Part shown: one piece after another, positions 19,278-27,112 of the stretch | How positions within the stretch are numbered: position 1 is the first letter of the stretch | Layout: each line of letters starts with the position of its first letter | Assembly: GCA_016710065.1 (NCBI GenBank) | Contig: JADJLP010000001.1 | Coordinates: 1,657,001 to 1,721,000, forward strand | Direction of reading: 5' to 3' | DNA length: 64,000 nt | From: Candidatus Ideonella esbjergensis | GTDB lineage: Bacteria > Pseudomonadota > Gammaproteobacteria > Burkholderiales > Burkholderiaceae_C | Notes under the pieces: model-generated | Databases searched by the model: none | The model's input: the letters and a program-made list of their open reading frames with translations, nothing else | Told to the model about the DNA's origin: nothing | Program-made: the position numbers and the translations under genes

Positions 19278-20120
19278 ATGGCAGCCGAACACTCAGAAGA
19301 AGATCGGCACCGAGCCCTCGCTGCCTTCATCGAATCGATGCTGGACCGGCACGGAGTGCCAGAGCGTCAGCGCATTCGCGCTCTCGAAGCAGCCATCGGC
19401 ATCTCGTACACCCAGGTGCGCCGACGCATGATTGGCGAGGCCCCTTGGACCATCGACGAGATCAAGAAGCTCGCCAGCCACTTTCACGAGCCTCTGATCC
19501 CGATCATGTCGGCACTCGCCGACGCACCAGGAATCCCCGCCACGCTGCCATTCGGTGGTGCGGCCATGCCTTGCACGATCTGGCCCGTCGGCGAACCCCT
19601 ACCCGGACGCATCGGACCCATGGTGGCCATGCACGATTCCACCACCGACCAATGGACCGTCGCACCAGCTGCCGAGGTCTCCGACAGTCCCAGCTACGAA
19701 TTGGCGCGCCTGCTGTTCGAGCGCGCACCGCCCCGTCGGGTGGCCGTTCTCGACGATGATCGCGACTCGGCGCAGTCGATCGTGGATTTCCTCGGTGCCA
19801 AGGGCCTCGACGCCCAGCCCTTCAACTGCGCGATCGATCTGCTGGCCGCGATGGAGGGCCAACCATTCGACGGCTTCGTCGTCGACTGGCTGCTGGGTGA
19901 CAACACCGCAAAAGACCTGCTCTCGAAGATCCGCGCACGCGTGCCATCTGGGCCCGTGGTGATCCTCACCGGACAGATCGCGACAGGCGCGGCGAGCGAG
20001 GATGAGCTCGTCATGGTGGGCGCGTCCTACCGGGCCTTGCTCTTCGAAAAGCCCACGCGCCCACTGTCGATCTTCAATGCCCTGCAAGTGGGCTTCACAT
20101 CCTCGACGACGCCCGGCTGA
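19278..20120 (+). CDS. BetR-type helix-turn-helix regulator fused to a receiver domain
   Basis: A 280-residue regulator. Residues about 10-80 form a BetR-like helix-turn-helix domain; a middle linker follows, and residues about 153-270 form a receiver. The receiver is complete: an acidic cluster at Asp159-161, phospho-acceptor Asp203 in V-V-D-W-L-L, Thr231 in L-T-G-Q, and Lys258 in E-K-P-T. The DNA-binding domain is N-terminal to the receiver, the reverse of OmpR-type regulators. The start at 19278 is chosen because an earlier in-frame ATG adds a non-conserved leader. No kinase is adjacent. Its place at the edge of the element, just ahead of the FlhDC-like pair, suggests an input into transfer control, which is inference. 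Confidence 0.8.
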   Translation: MAAEHSEEDRHRALAAFIESMLDRHGVPERQRIRALEAAIGISYTQVRRRMIGEAPWTIDEIKKLASHFHEPLIPIMSALADAPGIPATLPFGGAAMPCTIWPVGEPLPGRIGPMVAMHDSTTDQWTVAPAAEVSDSPSYELARLLFERAPPRRVAVLDDDRDSAQSIVDFLGAKGLDAQPFNCAIDLLAAMEGQPFDGFVVDWLLGDNTAKDLLSKIRARVPSGPVVILTGQIATGAASEDELVMVGASYRALLFEKPTRPLSIFNALQVGFTSSTTPG

Positions 20121-20330
20121 ACCGGCCTAAGGGCTTGAGGCGACGGCACCGGCCAGCAAGGCCAGCGCACTGCGGGCCCGCCTTGTCGATGCCCATCAGA
20201 GCTCCCGCGGACGATGAACTTTTTGGCGCAGTCCGCATATTCACAATCTGATACTGACGACATAGGCATTAACTAATTTACTTCCAGAGTCGTCTAGTCT
20301 GTTCATAGGGACTTGTAACGCCAATAATCA

Positions 20331-20360
20331 TTGACACCTGACGCCAAGAATCGGTAATCT
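20331..20360 (+). promoter_or_regulatory. Sigma-70-type promoter ahead of the FlhD/FlhC-like genes
   Basis: A perfect -35 hexamer TTGACA at 20331-20336 is followed 18 bp later by TAATCT at 20355-20360. It sits inside an AT-rich island (about 20215-20365) that stands out in this GC-rich window. Transcription would start near 20367, leaving a leader of about 90 nt before the first ATG at 20458. The island is also a natural place for repressor binding. Confidence 0.65.
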
Positions 20361-20457
20361 TTCGCTCAAGTCGCCACGGCAACGCCGTTTCGACTTGACG
20401 CTGGGTCCGCATACCGCCCCGCGTCGACCAGCCACACGGCAGACCGGGACATAGACC

Positions 20458-20769
20458 ATGGACCATCCAACTTCTCTCTCGCAGGTTCAGCGAGCGAACC
20501 TGAACCTTCTCTTGCTCATGCGCGATGCCGCGATGCGGGACATGGGCGACGCGGTGTGCAGCTTCGGGCTCGCCCGCCAGGACTTCGCCGCCATCATGAG
20601 TCGCGCGCCGGACGAGTTGCTGAGCTTCGTGTGCGGCATCGGGGACCAGGCCCTGTTCCTGCCTCGAAGCGACCTGTCTTCCTTGCTCGCGCTCCCCCCT
20701 GGGATCGCCCCGGCCATCGCCTCGGCGCGCTCCGCCACCGCGCGGGCAACCCGAGTCGCCGACGCCTGA
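20458..20769 (+). CDS. FlhD-like transcriptional activator subunit
   Basis: A 103-residue protein matching the FlhD layout: an N-terminal helix with Asn-Leu-Asn-Leu-Leu-Leu-Leu-Met, then Ala-Met-x-x-Phe-Gly-Leu as in the FlhD core, then a Leu-Leu-Ser-Phe segment and an F-L-P-R stretch. FlhD does not bind DNA alone; it forms a complex with FlhC that activates transcription. The next gene encodes an FlhC-like protein, so this is a complete pair. No flagellar genes are nearby. In SXT/R391, IncA/C and ICEclc-type elements such pairs (SetDC, AcaDC, BisDC) switch on conjugation, and I infer the same role here. Confidence 0.8.
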   Translation: MDHPTSLSQVQRANLNLLLLMRDAAMRDMGDAVCSFGLARQDFAAIMSRAPDELLSFVCGIGDQALFLPRSDLSSLLALPPGIAPAIASARSATARATRVADA

Positions 20770-20770
20770 G

Positions 20771-20790
20771 TGCGTCACGGCGGTGACGCA
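20771..20790 (+). promoter_or_regulatory. Perfect palindrome overlapping the FlhC-like start codon
   Basis: The sequence TGCGTCAC-GGCG-GTGACGCA has two perfectly complementary 8-base arms and a 4-base loop. It fills the 20-bp gap between the FlhD-like stop and the FlhC-like gene, and its last base is the A of the ATG. In RNA it would pair the start-codon region and put the only plausible ribosome binding sequence in the loop and stem. It could also be an operator for a dimeric regulator. Confidence 0.6.
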
Positions 20791-21914
20791 TGGGCAGCCC
20801 TTCGGCGTACAGCCTTCGCGCGCTGGAGACGGCGCGCGAGTGCGTGATCCTGGGGGCTCGACCGCGCACGATCGCCCACCTCACCGGCCTCACGCCGGGA
20901 TACATCCTGCGAGCCGTCTACTGTGAGCGATACCCGGCCCCGATCGGACGACCGCAGTACTCGGAGGACTTCTTCTTCAAGACCACCAGGCGCCTGCAGG
21001 CCGAGGCCTGCTTCCTCGCCACCCACTACCGCCGCCTGACCAGTGAAGGCTTCATGCAGGCGGACGCGCTGATTGCCGCCTTCCGGCACCACCGCGCCAC
21101 CCAGCCCGACTCCACCTTCGGCTTCGACCAGGCCTTCTTCCTGATCTCCAGGCTTGACGGAATCTGGGCCGCGACGAAGAGTGGCCTCTCTTTCGTCGAG
21201 TGCCTGAACTGCCGCAGCCCATACCTCGCACCCCATGGGATGGCCCAGCGTGACAGTTGCCCGGTGTGTCGAACCGACTGGCGGCTGAAGTCCCGTGCTC
21301 GAGCGCGTGTCCGCGCTTCCTCCCCGCCTGCGCCGCCAGTTGATCCGCCGAAGTCGAACCGGCCCAGGCAAGACGCGCCATGGCAACTGGACCTGGACAT
21401 CGCGCACGTTCGGCTGGTCGGCCGGCTGCAGCAGTTGGGCGCTGGCGACAAGGTCCTTGCGGTGCTGGCAGAGGAGCCACGCGCCAAGCTTTTCCGCGCG
21501 CCGCGTGGGCGGCCCACCGTCACGAGCGCCTACCTCTCCCGACCGATGCCGCTGGCCACCTGGTCCGCGAAGACCGAGGTCACGCACAGAGTGCAGTACG
21601 CGGTCTTCGCGTCCCACTTCAGGCGGGTCGTCCGACTGGACCTTTCGCTCACCGAAGCCATGTGTGCGGCCTTCGAAACGACACGCCGAGCCTGCCGCGA
21701 CTATCCCAAGCCTGTGAGCTTCGACCGGTGCTTCGAGGTCGCCGCATTGCTCGACGGAATCTGGGGAGTAACGGAGAAAAGGCTCGAACTCTTGCAATGC
21801 GCGTCCTGCAGCTCCCACTACCTGGTGAGCAAGGCCGATTCCCACCCGTCCGGCTGTCCCTTCTGCATGCTCATCCGGCGCCACCGGATCCTGCTGCCTG
21901 CGCTCGCCGCGTGA
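20790..21914 (+). CDS. Tandem-duplicated FlhC-like transcriptional activator
   Basis: A 374-residue protein, about twice the length of FlhC (about 190). Residues about 10-165 match FlhC: the L-G-A-R segment, the middle helices and a zinc-type motif C138-x2-C141-x15-C157-x2-C160. After a Pro-rich linker (about 170-198) a second copy follows (about 200-362) with the same cysteine spacing, C337-x2-C340-x15-C356-x2-C359, and matching Leu-Asp-Gly-Ile-Trp segments in both halves. The copies have diverged strongly. FlhC supplies DNA binding in the FlhD-FlhC complex. With the adjacent FlhD-like protein it probably forms the master activator of transfer genes. Confidence 0.8.
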   Translation: MGSPSAYSLRALETARECVILGARPRTIAHLTGLTPGYILRAVYCERYPAPIGRPQYSEDFFFKTTRRLQAEACFLATHYRRLTSEGFMQADALIAAFRHHRATQPDSTFGFDQAFFLISRLDGIWAATKSGLSFVECLNCRSPYLAPHGMAQRDSCPVCRTDWRLKSRARARVRASSPPAPPVDPPKSNRPRQDAPWQLDLDIAHVRLVGRLQQLGAGDKVLAVLAEEPRAKLFRAPRGRPTVTSAYLSRPMPLATWSAKTEVTHRVQYAVFASHFRRVVRLDLSLTEAMCAAFETTRRACRDYPKPVSFDRCFEVAALLDGIWGVTEKRLELLQCASCSSHYLVSKADSHPSGCPFCMLIRRHRILLPALAA

Positions 21915-21960
21915 CCTGAGCTACCGATCCGCGCGACGCGTCCACCGACGGCGCATTTCC

Positions 21961-22016
21961 GGGGGGAGCACGACCGGCCTTTCGAGTTGAAGCGCCTGCC
22001 CCTCTCGCCGGATGAT
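21961..22016 (+). promoter_or_regulatory. Transfer promoter module, copy A (ahead of the TraI/TraD unit)
   Basis: A run of six G (21961-21966), a 13-bp gap and the core TTTCGAGTTGA (21980-21990). The TTGAAG in the core (21987-21992) serves as a -35-like hexamer and GATGAT at 22011-22016 as a -10-like hexamer 18 bp later. The same arrangement occurs at 26514, 49077 and, on the minus strand, 53116. Copies A and the minus-strand copy share 14 identical bases, ACGACCGGCCTTTC. The predicted RNA start favours the ATG at 22045 for the downstream gene. Confidence 0.65.
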
Positions 22017-22044
22017 CGTCGCCACTCATGACGTGGTGTGGACC

Positions 22045-23874
22045 ATGGGCCTGCTCGATCTGTTTCAAATTCGCCAGCGGCATCGCGGCGGTCCACTGCC
22101 GCGGACCGAACCCGGCGGCCTCGCCGCCCCACTTTCAGGCGCGGGACACCCGTCGGTGGATCCCGGCATCGGCGCGTCAACGGTCGACGAGTTGATCGCG
22201 TCCGAAAGCGAATTCCTCCAGCGCTTCAAATACTGCTACGGCTGCGACGCCGAGACCTTCGACCGCGACATCGTCGCGCCGATCCGTCGCTACGCCTCAT
22301 ACGTCAACCTGCTTCCTGCGACAGCCGACAACTTCTTCTGCACGGCCGGCGGGCTCTTTCGGCTTGGCCTGGAGGTGGCCTTCTTCGCCCTACAAGGCAC
22401 CGACGCACACATCGTGTCCGGTCGGGCCACCATCACCGTGCGCAAGGAACTCGAACCGCGCTGGCGACAGGCGACATTTCTCGCAGGCCTGTGCAGCGAA
22501 CTGCATAGAACGCTCAGCCACGCCACGGTCACCGATGAGCAGGGCAACGAATGGCCCGCCTACCTGGTGCCCCTGACGGTTTGGCTCGAACGCCGCAAGG
22601 CGCGTCGCTTCTTCGTGCGCTGGATCGCCAATGCGCCGGATAGCCGCGGCCTGGGCCTGTTCGCACTCCCCCACATCGTGTCGCCGGAGGCGATGCAGCA
22701 TCTCGCCGCGGCAAACAACGTCGTCGTGCCGCAGATGCTGGCCTCCATCACAGGCATCCCACTGCTTCACGAGCAGAGCATCCTGATCGAGCTTGTGAAA
22801 CGGTCCGCGGCGCTGGTCATCGATCGTGACCTCGCGGCCAGTGCGCATCGATACGGCAGGCCGATCCTTGGCGCGCACATCGAGCGCTACCTGCTGGATG
22901 CGATGCGCCACCTCGTTGCGGCCCATCCAGCCTGGTCGCCCAACACCGAGCGCTCGCGGGTCTGGCTCGGCACTGAGGGGCTCTTCATCGTCTGGCCCAA
23001 CGCTGCCGCCGAGATCCGCAAGGTGCTCGAAGACGACGAGCTTCGCGGCATTCCCAAGGCGCCGGAGACGATCGTCGAGATCCTCACCGCTGCCGGGGTG
23101 CTCATCGCACCGCCCGAAGGTCAGGCGTGCTGGAGCATCCTGCCCCCCGGGAGTTCGGCGGCGCTCGAAGCGATCCGCTTGGTCTCGCCCGACATCCTCC
23201 TGACGGGGCAGACGAGGCCTGTCGAGGCCCTCGCACAGCCGTTGTTGCGCGCGTGGCCACGCCCCATCCCGCCCGCCGGGCGCCACCAACGCCAATCACC
23301 CGGCATCGGCCGCCGGCTCCCCTGCGTTGGCGACGCCAATGGCGAGGGGCAGTCAGCCCGCGGGCCGCCACGGCGACGCCACGGTCGGCGCCTGAGGACG
23401 TCGCCGGGCAGGCTGAACCACCCATGCCGCCACCGGACGCGCAAGGCGCACTCGACTTCGAGCCGTCGCCCGCGCCGCCGAGAGGCGGCCGCCCCGCCGG
23501 AGCCCATCCCAGCACTACCCGCGCCGGTCGCCCAGCCGCGGCGATTCGCCCTGAAGGCACCGCTGCGCCTGGTCCCTCAGGTCCGCCAGGCACTTCAGGA
23601 CGCGATCGCGACGATGAACGCCGACGCGAGAACGGCGATCGCGGTGACTGTCGCTTCGGGCGTCTTCGTACCGCTGTCGCACTTCAAAGCCAACAGCATC
23701 GACGTGAGCGTTGCTCTGCGCGCCCTGGTCGACGTGGACATGCTCGTTGGCACCAAGGACCGTCGGCCCAGGACCTACCAGCACGATATCGCCGGCCAGG
23801 AGCAGGCGGGCGTGATCGTGAAGCCAGCTCACATCGAGGGCCTCAACCCGACCGACTTCCAGACACCCACCTGA
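22045..23874 (+). CDS. traI: TraI_2/MobH-type conjugative relaxase
   Basis: A 609-residue protein with an N-terminal TraI_2-like domain (about 45-330), a low-complexity linker (about 395-500) and a C-terminal winged-helix-like domain (about 510-600), the layout of MobH relaxases. The motif where many MobH proteins carry consecutive His residues after L-L-P-A reads Thr-Ala-Asp-Asn-Phe-Phe-Cys, and the next motif is G-G-L-F-R-L-G-L-E without His. His154 and His159 (E-L-H-R-x3-S-H) remain. The linker between about 23260 and 23480 reads Arg/His-rich here but Ala/Pro/Glu-rich in neighbouring frames, suggesting compensating indels. It is paired with traD 9 bp downstream. Confidence 0.75.
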   Translation: MGLLDLFQIRQRHRGGPLPRTEPGGLAAPLSGAGHPSVDPGIGASTVDELIASESEFLQRFKYCYGCDAETFDRDIVAPIRRYASYVNLLPATADNFFCTAGGLFRLGLEVAFFALQGTDAHIVSGRATITVRKELEPRWRQATFLAGLCSELHRTLSHATVTDEQGNEWPAYLVPLTVWLERRKARRFFVRWIANAPDSRGLGLFALPHIVSPEAMQHLAAANNVVVPQMLASITGIPLLHEQSILIELVKRSAALVIDRDLAASAHRYGRPILGAHIERYLLDAMRHLVAAHPAWSPNTERSRVWLGTEGLFIVWPNAAAEIRKVLEDDELRGIPKAPETIVEILTAAGVLIAPPEGQACWSILPPGSSAALEAIRLVSPDILLTGQTRPVEALAQPLLRAWPRPIPPAGRHQRQSPGIGRRLPCVGDANGEGQSARGPPRRRHGRRLRTSPGRLNHPCRHRTRKAHSTSSRRPRRREAAAPPEPIPALPAPVAQPRRFALKAPLRLVPQVRQALQDAIATMNADARTAIAVTVASGVFVPLSHFKANSIDVSVALRALVDVDMLVGTKDRRPRTYQHDIAGQEQAGVIVKPAHIEGLNPTDFQTPT

Positions 23875-23883
23875 GGTGACGCC

Positions 23884-25794
23884 ATGCTTGTCCGGCCCTA
23901 TGAAATGCCGTGGCGGCCCGCCTACGAGGCCTGGGCTGCCGCGGCCTGGCTGCTCGGCCTTCTGTACTTCGTCTACATCACTGGCTCACGGGCGCTGTTC
24001 ACACCGTTCGCGCTCACACTCTCGGCCTTCGCGATGCTGATGATGATCGTGCGCGCCCGTCAGGCAACGCGGGTCCTGACGGTGCGGGCCTCGCTGTCCG
24101 GACGGGCGATGCAGGTCATCACCACGCGACGCCTCGGCCAGCTGACGCCCGATCCGGGCATGGTGTTTCTCGGCTTCGGCTTCGAATGGCAGCCGCTGCA
24201 CTCCCAGCGCCTCTACGAGTTGGCCAAGATCGACTACAAGGAGTACACGCTGCCGCCCTCGCTGCTCTCGCTGCTGGGCTACACCGTCGATCCGCAGCCC
24301 GATGCGGAGATCGGCATGCCCTTCATCCACGGCGTGGAACCCAAGGAACAGCCGCTGTACCGGCCGCTGCAGAACTTCGAAGGCGGCACCCTGCTGGTCG
24401 GCACCACCCAGGCCGGCAAGGGCGTCGCACTGGCCACTCTGCTGACCCAGGCCATCAAGCGCGGCGACGTCGTCGTGTTCATCGACCCCAAGAACAGCCG
24501 CCGGCTCAAGCGCGTCGTCCAGCGCGCGTGCGAGGACTACCGCCAGCCCGACACCTTCCTCGAATTTCACCCGGCCTTCCCGGAAGTCGGCGTCCGCCTC
24601 GACTTCACCTTCAACTGGCAGAAGCCCACCGAGATCGCGAGCCGCCTTCAATCGATCATGCCGGCCGACAAGGACGGGACCTTCAGTGCCTTCGGGTGGG
24701 ACGCCGTCAACGTCGTGGTCCAGGGGCTGGTCAGCCTGGAGGACCGGCCCAACCTGGTCAAGCTCATCAAATACGTTGCGGGCGGCGTGGAGCCGGTGCT
24801 GGAGGCCTCCCTCACGCACTTCTTCGATCGCATCCTGCCGCGTGGATGGCGAGACTCGGTCGAGATGAGGAAACTCCTGCAGGAGGCGAGCCGAGGGCAG
24901 ATCAGAAGGCCCTCCGAAGTCACCAGCCCCCAACTGATCGCCTACGTCACCTACTACGAGCAGCAGGTCCCGCAAAACCAGCATGAGCGTGTGATCGACG
25001 ATCAGATCCGCGTCTTTCGCCACAACCGCGAGCACTACCAGAAGATCACCGCGAGCCTGCTGCCGATCCTGTCCATGCTCACTTCCGGCGACCTCGGAAA
25101 GAGCCTCTCGCCGGACCCATTCGACCTCGATGACACCCGGCCGATCATGAACTTCGAGAAGATCGAGCGCGGCCGCCATGTTCTGTACATGTGTCTGGAC
25201 TCGCTGCCCGACCCGTCCGTGGCGTCCGCGATCGGCGCCCTGGCCCTGGCGGACATGGCCGCGCGGGCCGGCATGCGCTACAACCTGGACATCCAGGGCC
25301 GCATCACGCTGGTGGTCGACGAGGTCTCCAACGTCATCAACAAGCCCCTGATCGAGATCCTCAACAAGGGTGCCGAAGGCGGCATCCACTCAATCTGCGC
25401 GATGCAGACCCTGGCGGATCTGGCCAACCGCCTGGGCTCGGAGGATGCTGCCCGCATGGCGCTGGGCAACCTCAACAACCTCTTCGCCCTGCGCACAAAA
25501 GATCGCCCGACCCAGGACTTCGTGGTCGAGACCTTCGGCAAGACCGGCATCCACACCATGCGGGTCGGCCGCAACCTCGGCGCCGACACCCACCTGGGTG
25601 ACTGGAGCAGCGGCCGCTCGGTCCAGATCACCGACGCGATGGAAGAGCGCATTCCGGCCGACATGCTTGGGAAGCTCCCCAACCTGCAGTACTTCGCCCA
25701 GGTGTCGGGCGGCCGGCTCATCAAAGGCCGCTTCCCGATCCTGAACCCCGACTTCGACCGCGCCGCTGCACGCAACACAGGGGCGCAGCCATGA
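23884..25794 (+). CDS. traD: Type IV coupling protein TraD
   Basis: A 636-residue inner-membrane ATPase that links the relaxosome to the secretion channel. Two hydrophobic segments lie in residues about 15-58. The Walker A is G-T-T-Q-A-G-K-G (about 176-183) and the Walker B is L-V-V-D-E-V-S-N (about 478-485). Length and the Met-Pro-Phe-Ile-His-Gly region ahead of the P-loop fit the SXT-type TraD family. It starts 9 bp after traI and overlaps the next gene by 4 bp. Confidence 0.93.
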   Translation: MLVRPYEMPWRPAYEAWAAAAWLLGLLYFVYITGSRALFTPFALTLSAFAMLMMIVRARQATRVLTVRASLSGRAMQVITTRRLGQLTPDPGMVFLGFGFEWQPLHSQRLYELAKIDYKEYTLPPSLLSLLGYTVDPQPDAEIGMPFIHGVEPKEQPLYRPLQNFEGGTLLVGTTQAGKGVALATLLTQAIKRGDVVVFIDPKNSRRLKRVVQRACEDYRQPDTFLEFHPAFPEVGVRLDFTFNWQKPTEIASRLQSIMPADKDGTFSAFGWDAVNVVVQGLVSLEDRPNLVKLIKYVAGGVEPVLEASLTHFFDRILPRGWRDSVEMRKLLQEASRGQIRRPSEVTSPQLIAYVTYYEQQVPQNQHERVIDDQIRVFRHNREHYQKITASLLPILSMLTSGDLGKSLSPDPFDLDDTRPIMNFEKIERGRHVLYMCLDSLPDPSVASAIGALALADMAARAGMRYNLDIQGRITLVVDEVSNVINKPLIEILNKGAEGGIHSICAMQTLADLANRLGSEDAARMALGNLNNLFALRTKDRPTQDFVVETFGKTGIHTMRVGRNLGADTHLGDWSSGRSVQITDAMEERIPADMLGKLPNLQYFAQVSGGRLIKGRFPILNPDFDRAAARNTGAQP

Positions 25795-26414
25795 TCCGCA
25801 TCGTCTGGATCGCCGCCCTGGGCTGCGTGCTCGCACTGGTGCTCTACATCCCCTCGGCGGTACCGCCGGATCGCCTGATGCAGACCGTCCGGGCCGAGCA
25901 TGAACTCAACACGACGCTCTGGGGCAGTGCGGCCGCAGACCGGATCCTCGAGCGCATGCTGTCATTCCAGGCGAATGGCGTGAACGTCTCTTCTCCGCCA
26001 CCCGAAACGGTGCAGGTAGCCGGCCCCGGAATCAACACCGCCATGGCCACCGAGTTCGGACAGATGAGCACGCGCCTGTTCTCATCGCCCTACTTCAAGT
26101 CCGTGGACGCCCTTTTCACATTGGCCACGCTGCGGGCCGCAACACTGCTGCATGTGCTGCCGCTGCTGCTGGTGTTCATGGGCGTGTGCGCCATCGACGG
26201 CTTCGCGGTGCGCAGCGTTCGGGCCCGCGAGTTCGCGGACCACAGCGCCGAGGTCTATACCGCGAGCGCCACGGCGGGCATCGCCCTGCTCTCGCTCGTG
26301 CTCGTCGCCCTGTTTCTGCCGTTCACCGTGAGTCCGCTGTACACGATCGGCGCGCTCCTGCTCATGCTCTTCATGCTGAGCCGCGCGATCGCGAATTACC
26401 ACCTGATTCGCTGA
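25791..26414 (+). CDS. DUF4400 integral membrane protein of the coupling module
   Basis: A 207-residue membrane protein with hydrophobic segments at residues about 3-20, 115-135, 155-180 and 183-200. The family (DUF4400, found beside traD in SXT-type and similar elements) has no proven biochemical role; it is thought to accompany the coupling protein. The ATG overlaps the traD stop (ATGA), so the two are translationally coupled. A strong hairpin follows 25 bp after the stop, marking the end of the traI-traD unit. Confidence 0.8.
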   Translation: MIRIVWIAALGCVLALVLYIPSAVPPDRLMQTVRAEHELNTTLWGSAAADRILERMLSFQANGVNVSSPPPETVQVAGPGINTAMATEFGQMSTRLFSSPYFKSVDALFTLATLRAATLLHVLPLLLVFMGVCAIDGFAVRSVRAREFADHSAEVYTASATAGIALLSLVLVALFLPFTVSPLYTIGALLLMLFMLSRAIANYHLIR

Positions 26415-26438
26415 ATCGCGCATAGCGATCCGAACACA

Positions 26439-26462
26439 GCGGCCCGCCCTCGTGCGGGCCGC
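26439..26462 (+). terminator. Hairpin after the traI-traD unit
   Basis: GCGGCCCGC and GCGGGCCGC form a perfect 9-bp stem around a 6-base loop. The downstream bases (ATCGTTTG) contain only a short T-run, so it may be a weak intrinsic terminator or a processing signal. It lies between the DUF4400 gene and the next promoter module, as expected for a unit boundary. Confidence 0.6.
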
Positions 26463-26513
26463 ATCGTTTGCGCACATTGGGTGGCGAGAGGCGGATTCGA
26501 CGGCCGAAAAGTC

Positions 26514-26567
26514 GGGGGACTTGGTGCCGCGTTTCGAGTTGAGCGACATCGATTTGCTTTCTACGCT
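26514..26567 (+). promoter_or_regulatory. Transfer promoter module, copy B (ahead of the secretion operon)
   Basis: Five G (26514-26518), a 13-bp gap, the core TTTCGAGTTGA (26532-26542), a -35-like TTGAGC (26539-26544) and TACGCT at 26562-26567 after exactly 17 bp. The extended element TTCTACGCT lines up base for base with TTCTATCTT in copy C. It would drive the 21-kb operon that begins at 26651. Confidence 0.65.
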
Positions 26568-26650
26568 GTCGACCAGAGGTTTCGCACGTCGTGGACCTCA
26601 TCAGGGTCCTGCACATGCACACCGAAGTCGCTCATCAACGAGGTTCATCG

Positions 26651-27109
26651 ATGCCGCACAACGTCGTCGCCGCACAGCCTCCGGCCATCTTGATGACACG
26701 CGTTTGGTTGCTCGAGCACGACTGGCTGCACAGCGTCTACGCGAGCAACGCCAACCAGTCGCCGACCTTCCGCTTTCCCGATCTGCTCTCGGCCTGCATC
26801 GAGCTGGTCCTTTCCAGCACTGAAAGTCTGGCCCGACTCCAGCTGTTTCTCGGGACCGAACTCGGAGCCCGCGATCCCAAAGCCCCGCGCCGCTCATGCC
26901 ACGTCTGGCGCCGCCAGTTCGACGAGTTGCTTCGGGAGCACCGGGCTGCTTGGAACTCTCACCCGAATCCCAAGTTCGAGCTCGACGCGATCGCGACAGG
27001 CTGCGTTGCGGTCGTGCGTGCGGAGCACGACCCCGTTCAGCGGGTCCTGACCCAGGCGCGCCTCAACTGTGCGGCCCGCGCCGCGGCGGATGCGGATCAG
27101 CGGGGCTGA
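26651..27109 (+). CDS. Hypothetical protein, first gene of the secretion operon
   Basis: A 152-residue protein that I do not recognise. It lacks a signal peptide and membrane segments and is rich in Arg, Glu and Ala, with predicted helices throughout. A GAGG ribosome binding sequence precedes the ATG at 26651; a GTG at 26591 would add 20 unlikely residues. It is the first gene after promoter module B and ends 3 bp before the lytic transglycosylase start. A regulatory or assembly role is possible. Confidence 0.65.
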   Translation: MPHNVVAAQPPAILMTRVWLLEHDWLHSVYASNANQSPTFRFPDLLSACIELVLSSTESLARLQLFLGTELGARDPKAPRRSCHVWRRQFDELLREHRAAWNSHPNPKFELDAIATGCVAVVRAEHDPVQRVLTQARLNCAARAAADADQRG

Positions 27110-27112
27110 ACC

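Noticed and set aside
20380..20405. TTTCGACTTGAC resembling the core of the transfer promoter module upstream of the FlhD-like gene
   Set aside because: There is no G-run 13 bp upstream and no -10-like hexamer at the expected distance, so I do not count it as a fifth copy.
20458..21914. True flagellar master regulator
   Set aside because: The genes are surrounded by conjugation genes, no flagellar gene is near, and the FlhC part is duplicated; a conjugation activator is more likely.
22012..22044. ATG at 22012 as the relaxase start
   Set aside because: It falls within the -10-like hexamer of promoter copy A and would precede the predicted RNA start; 22045 is the next in-frame ATG and gives a more usual N-terminus.
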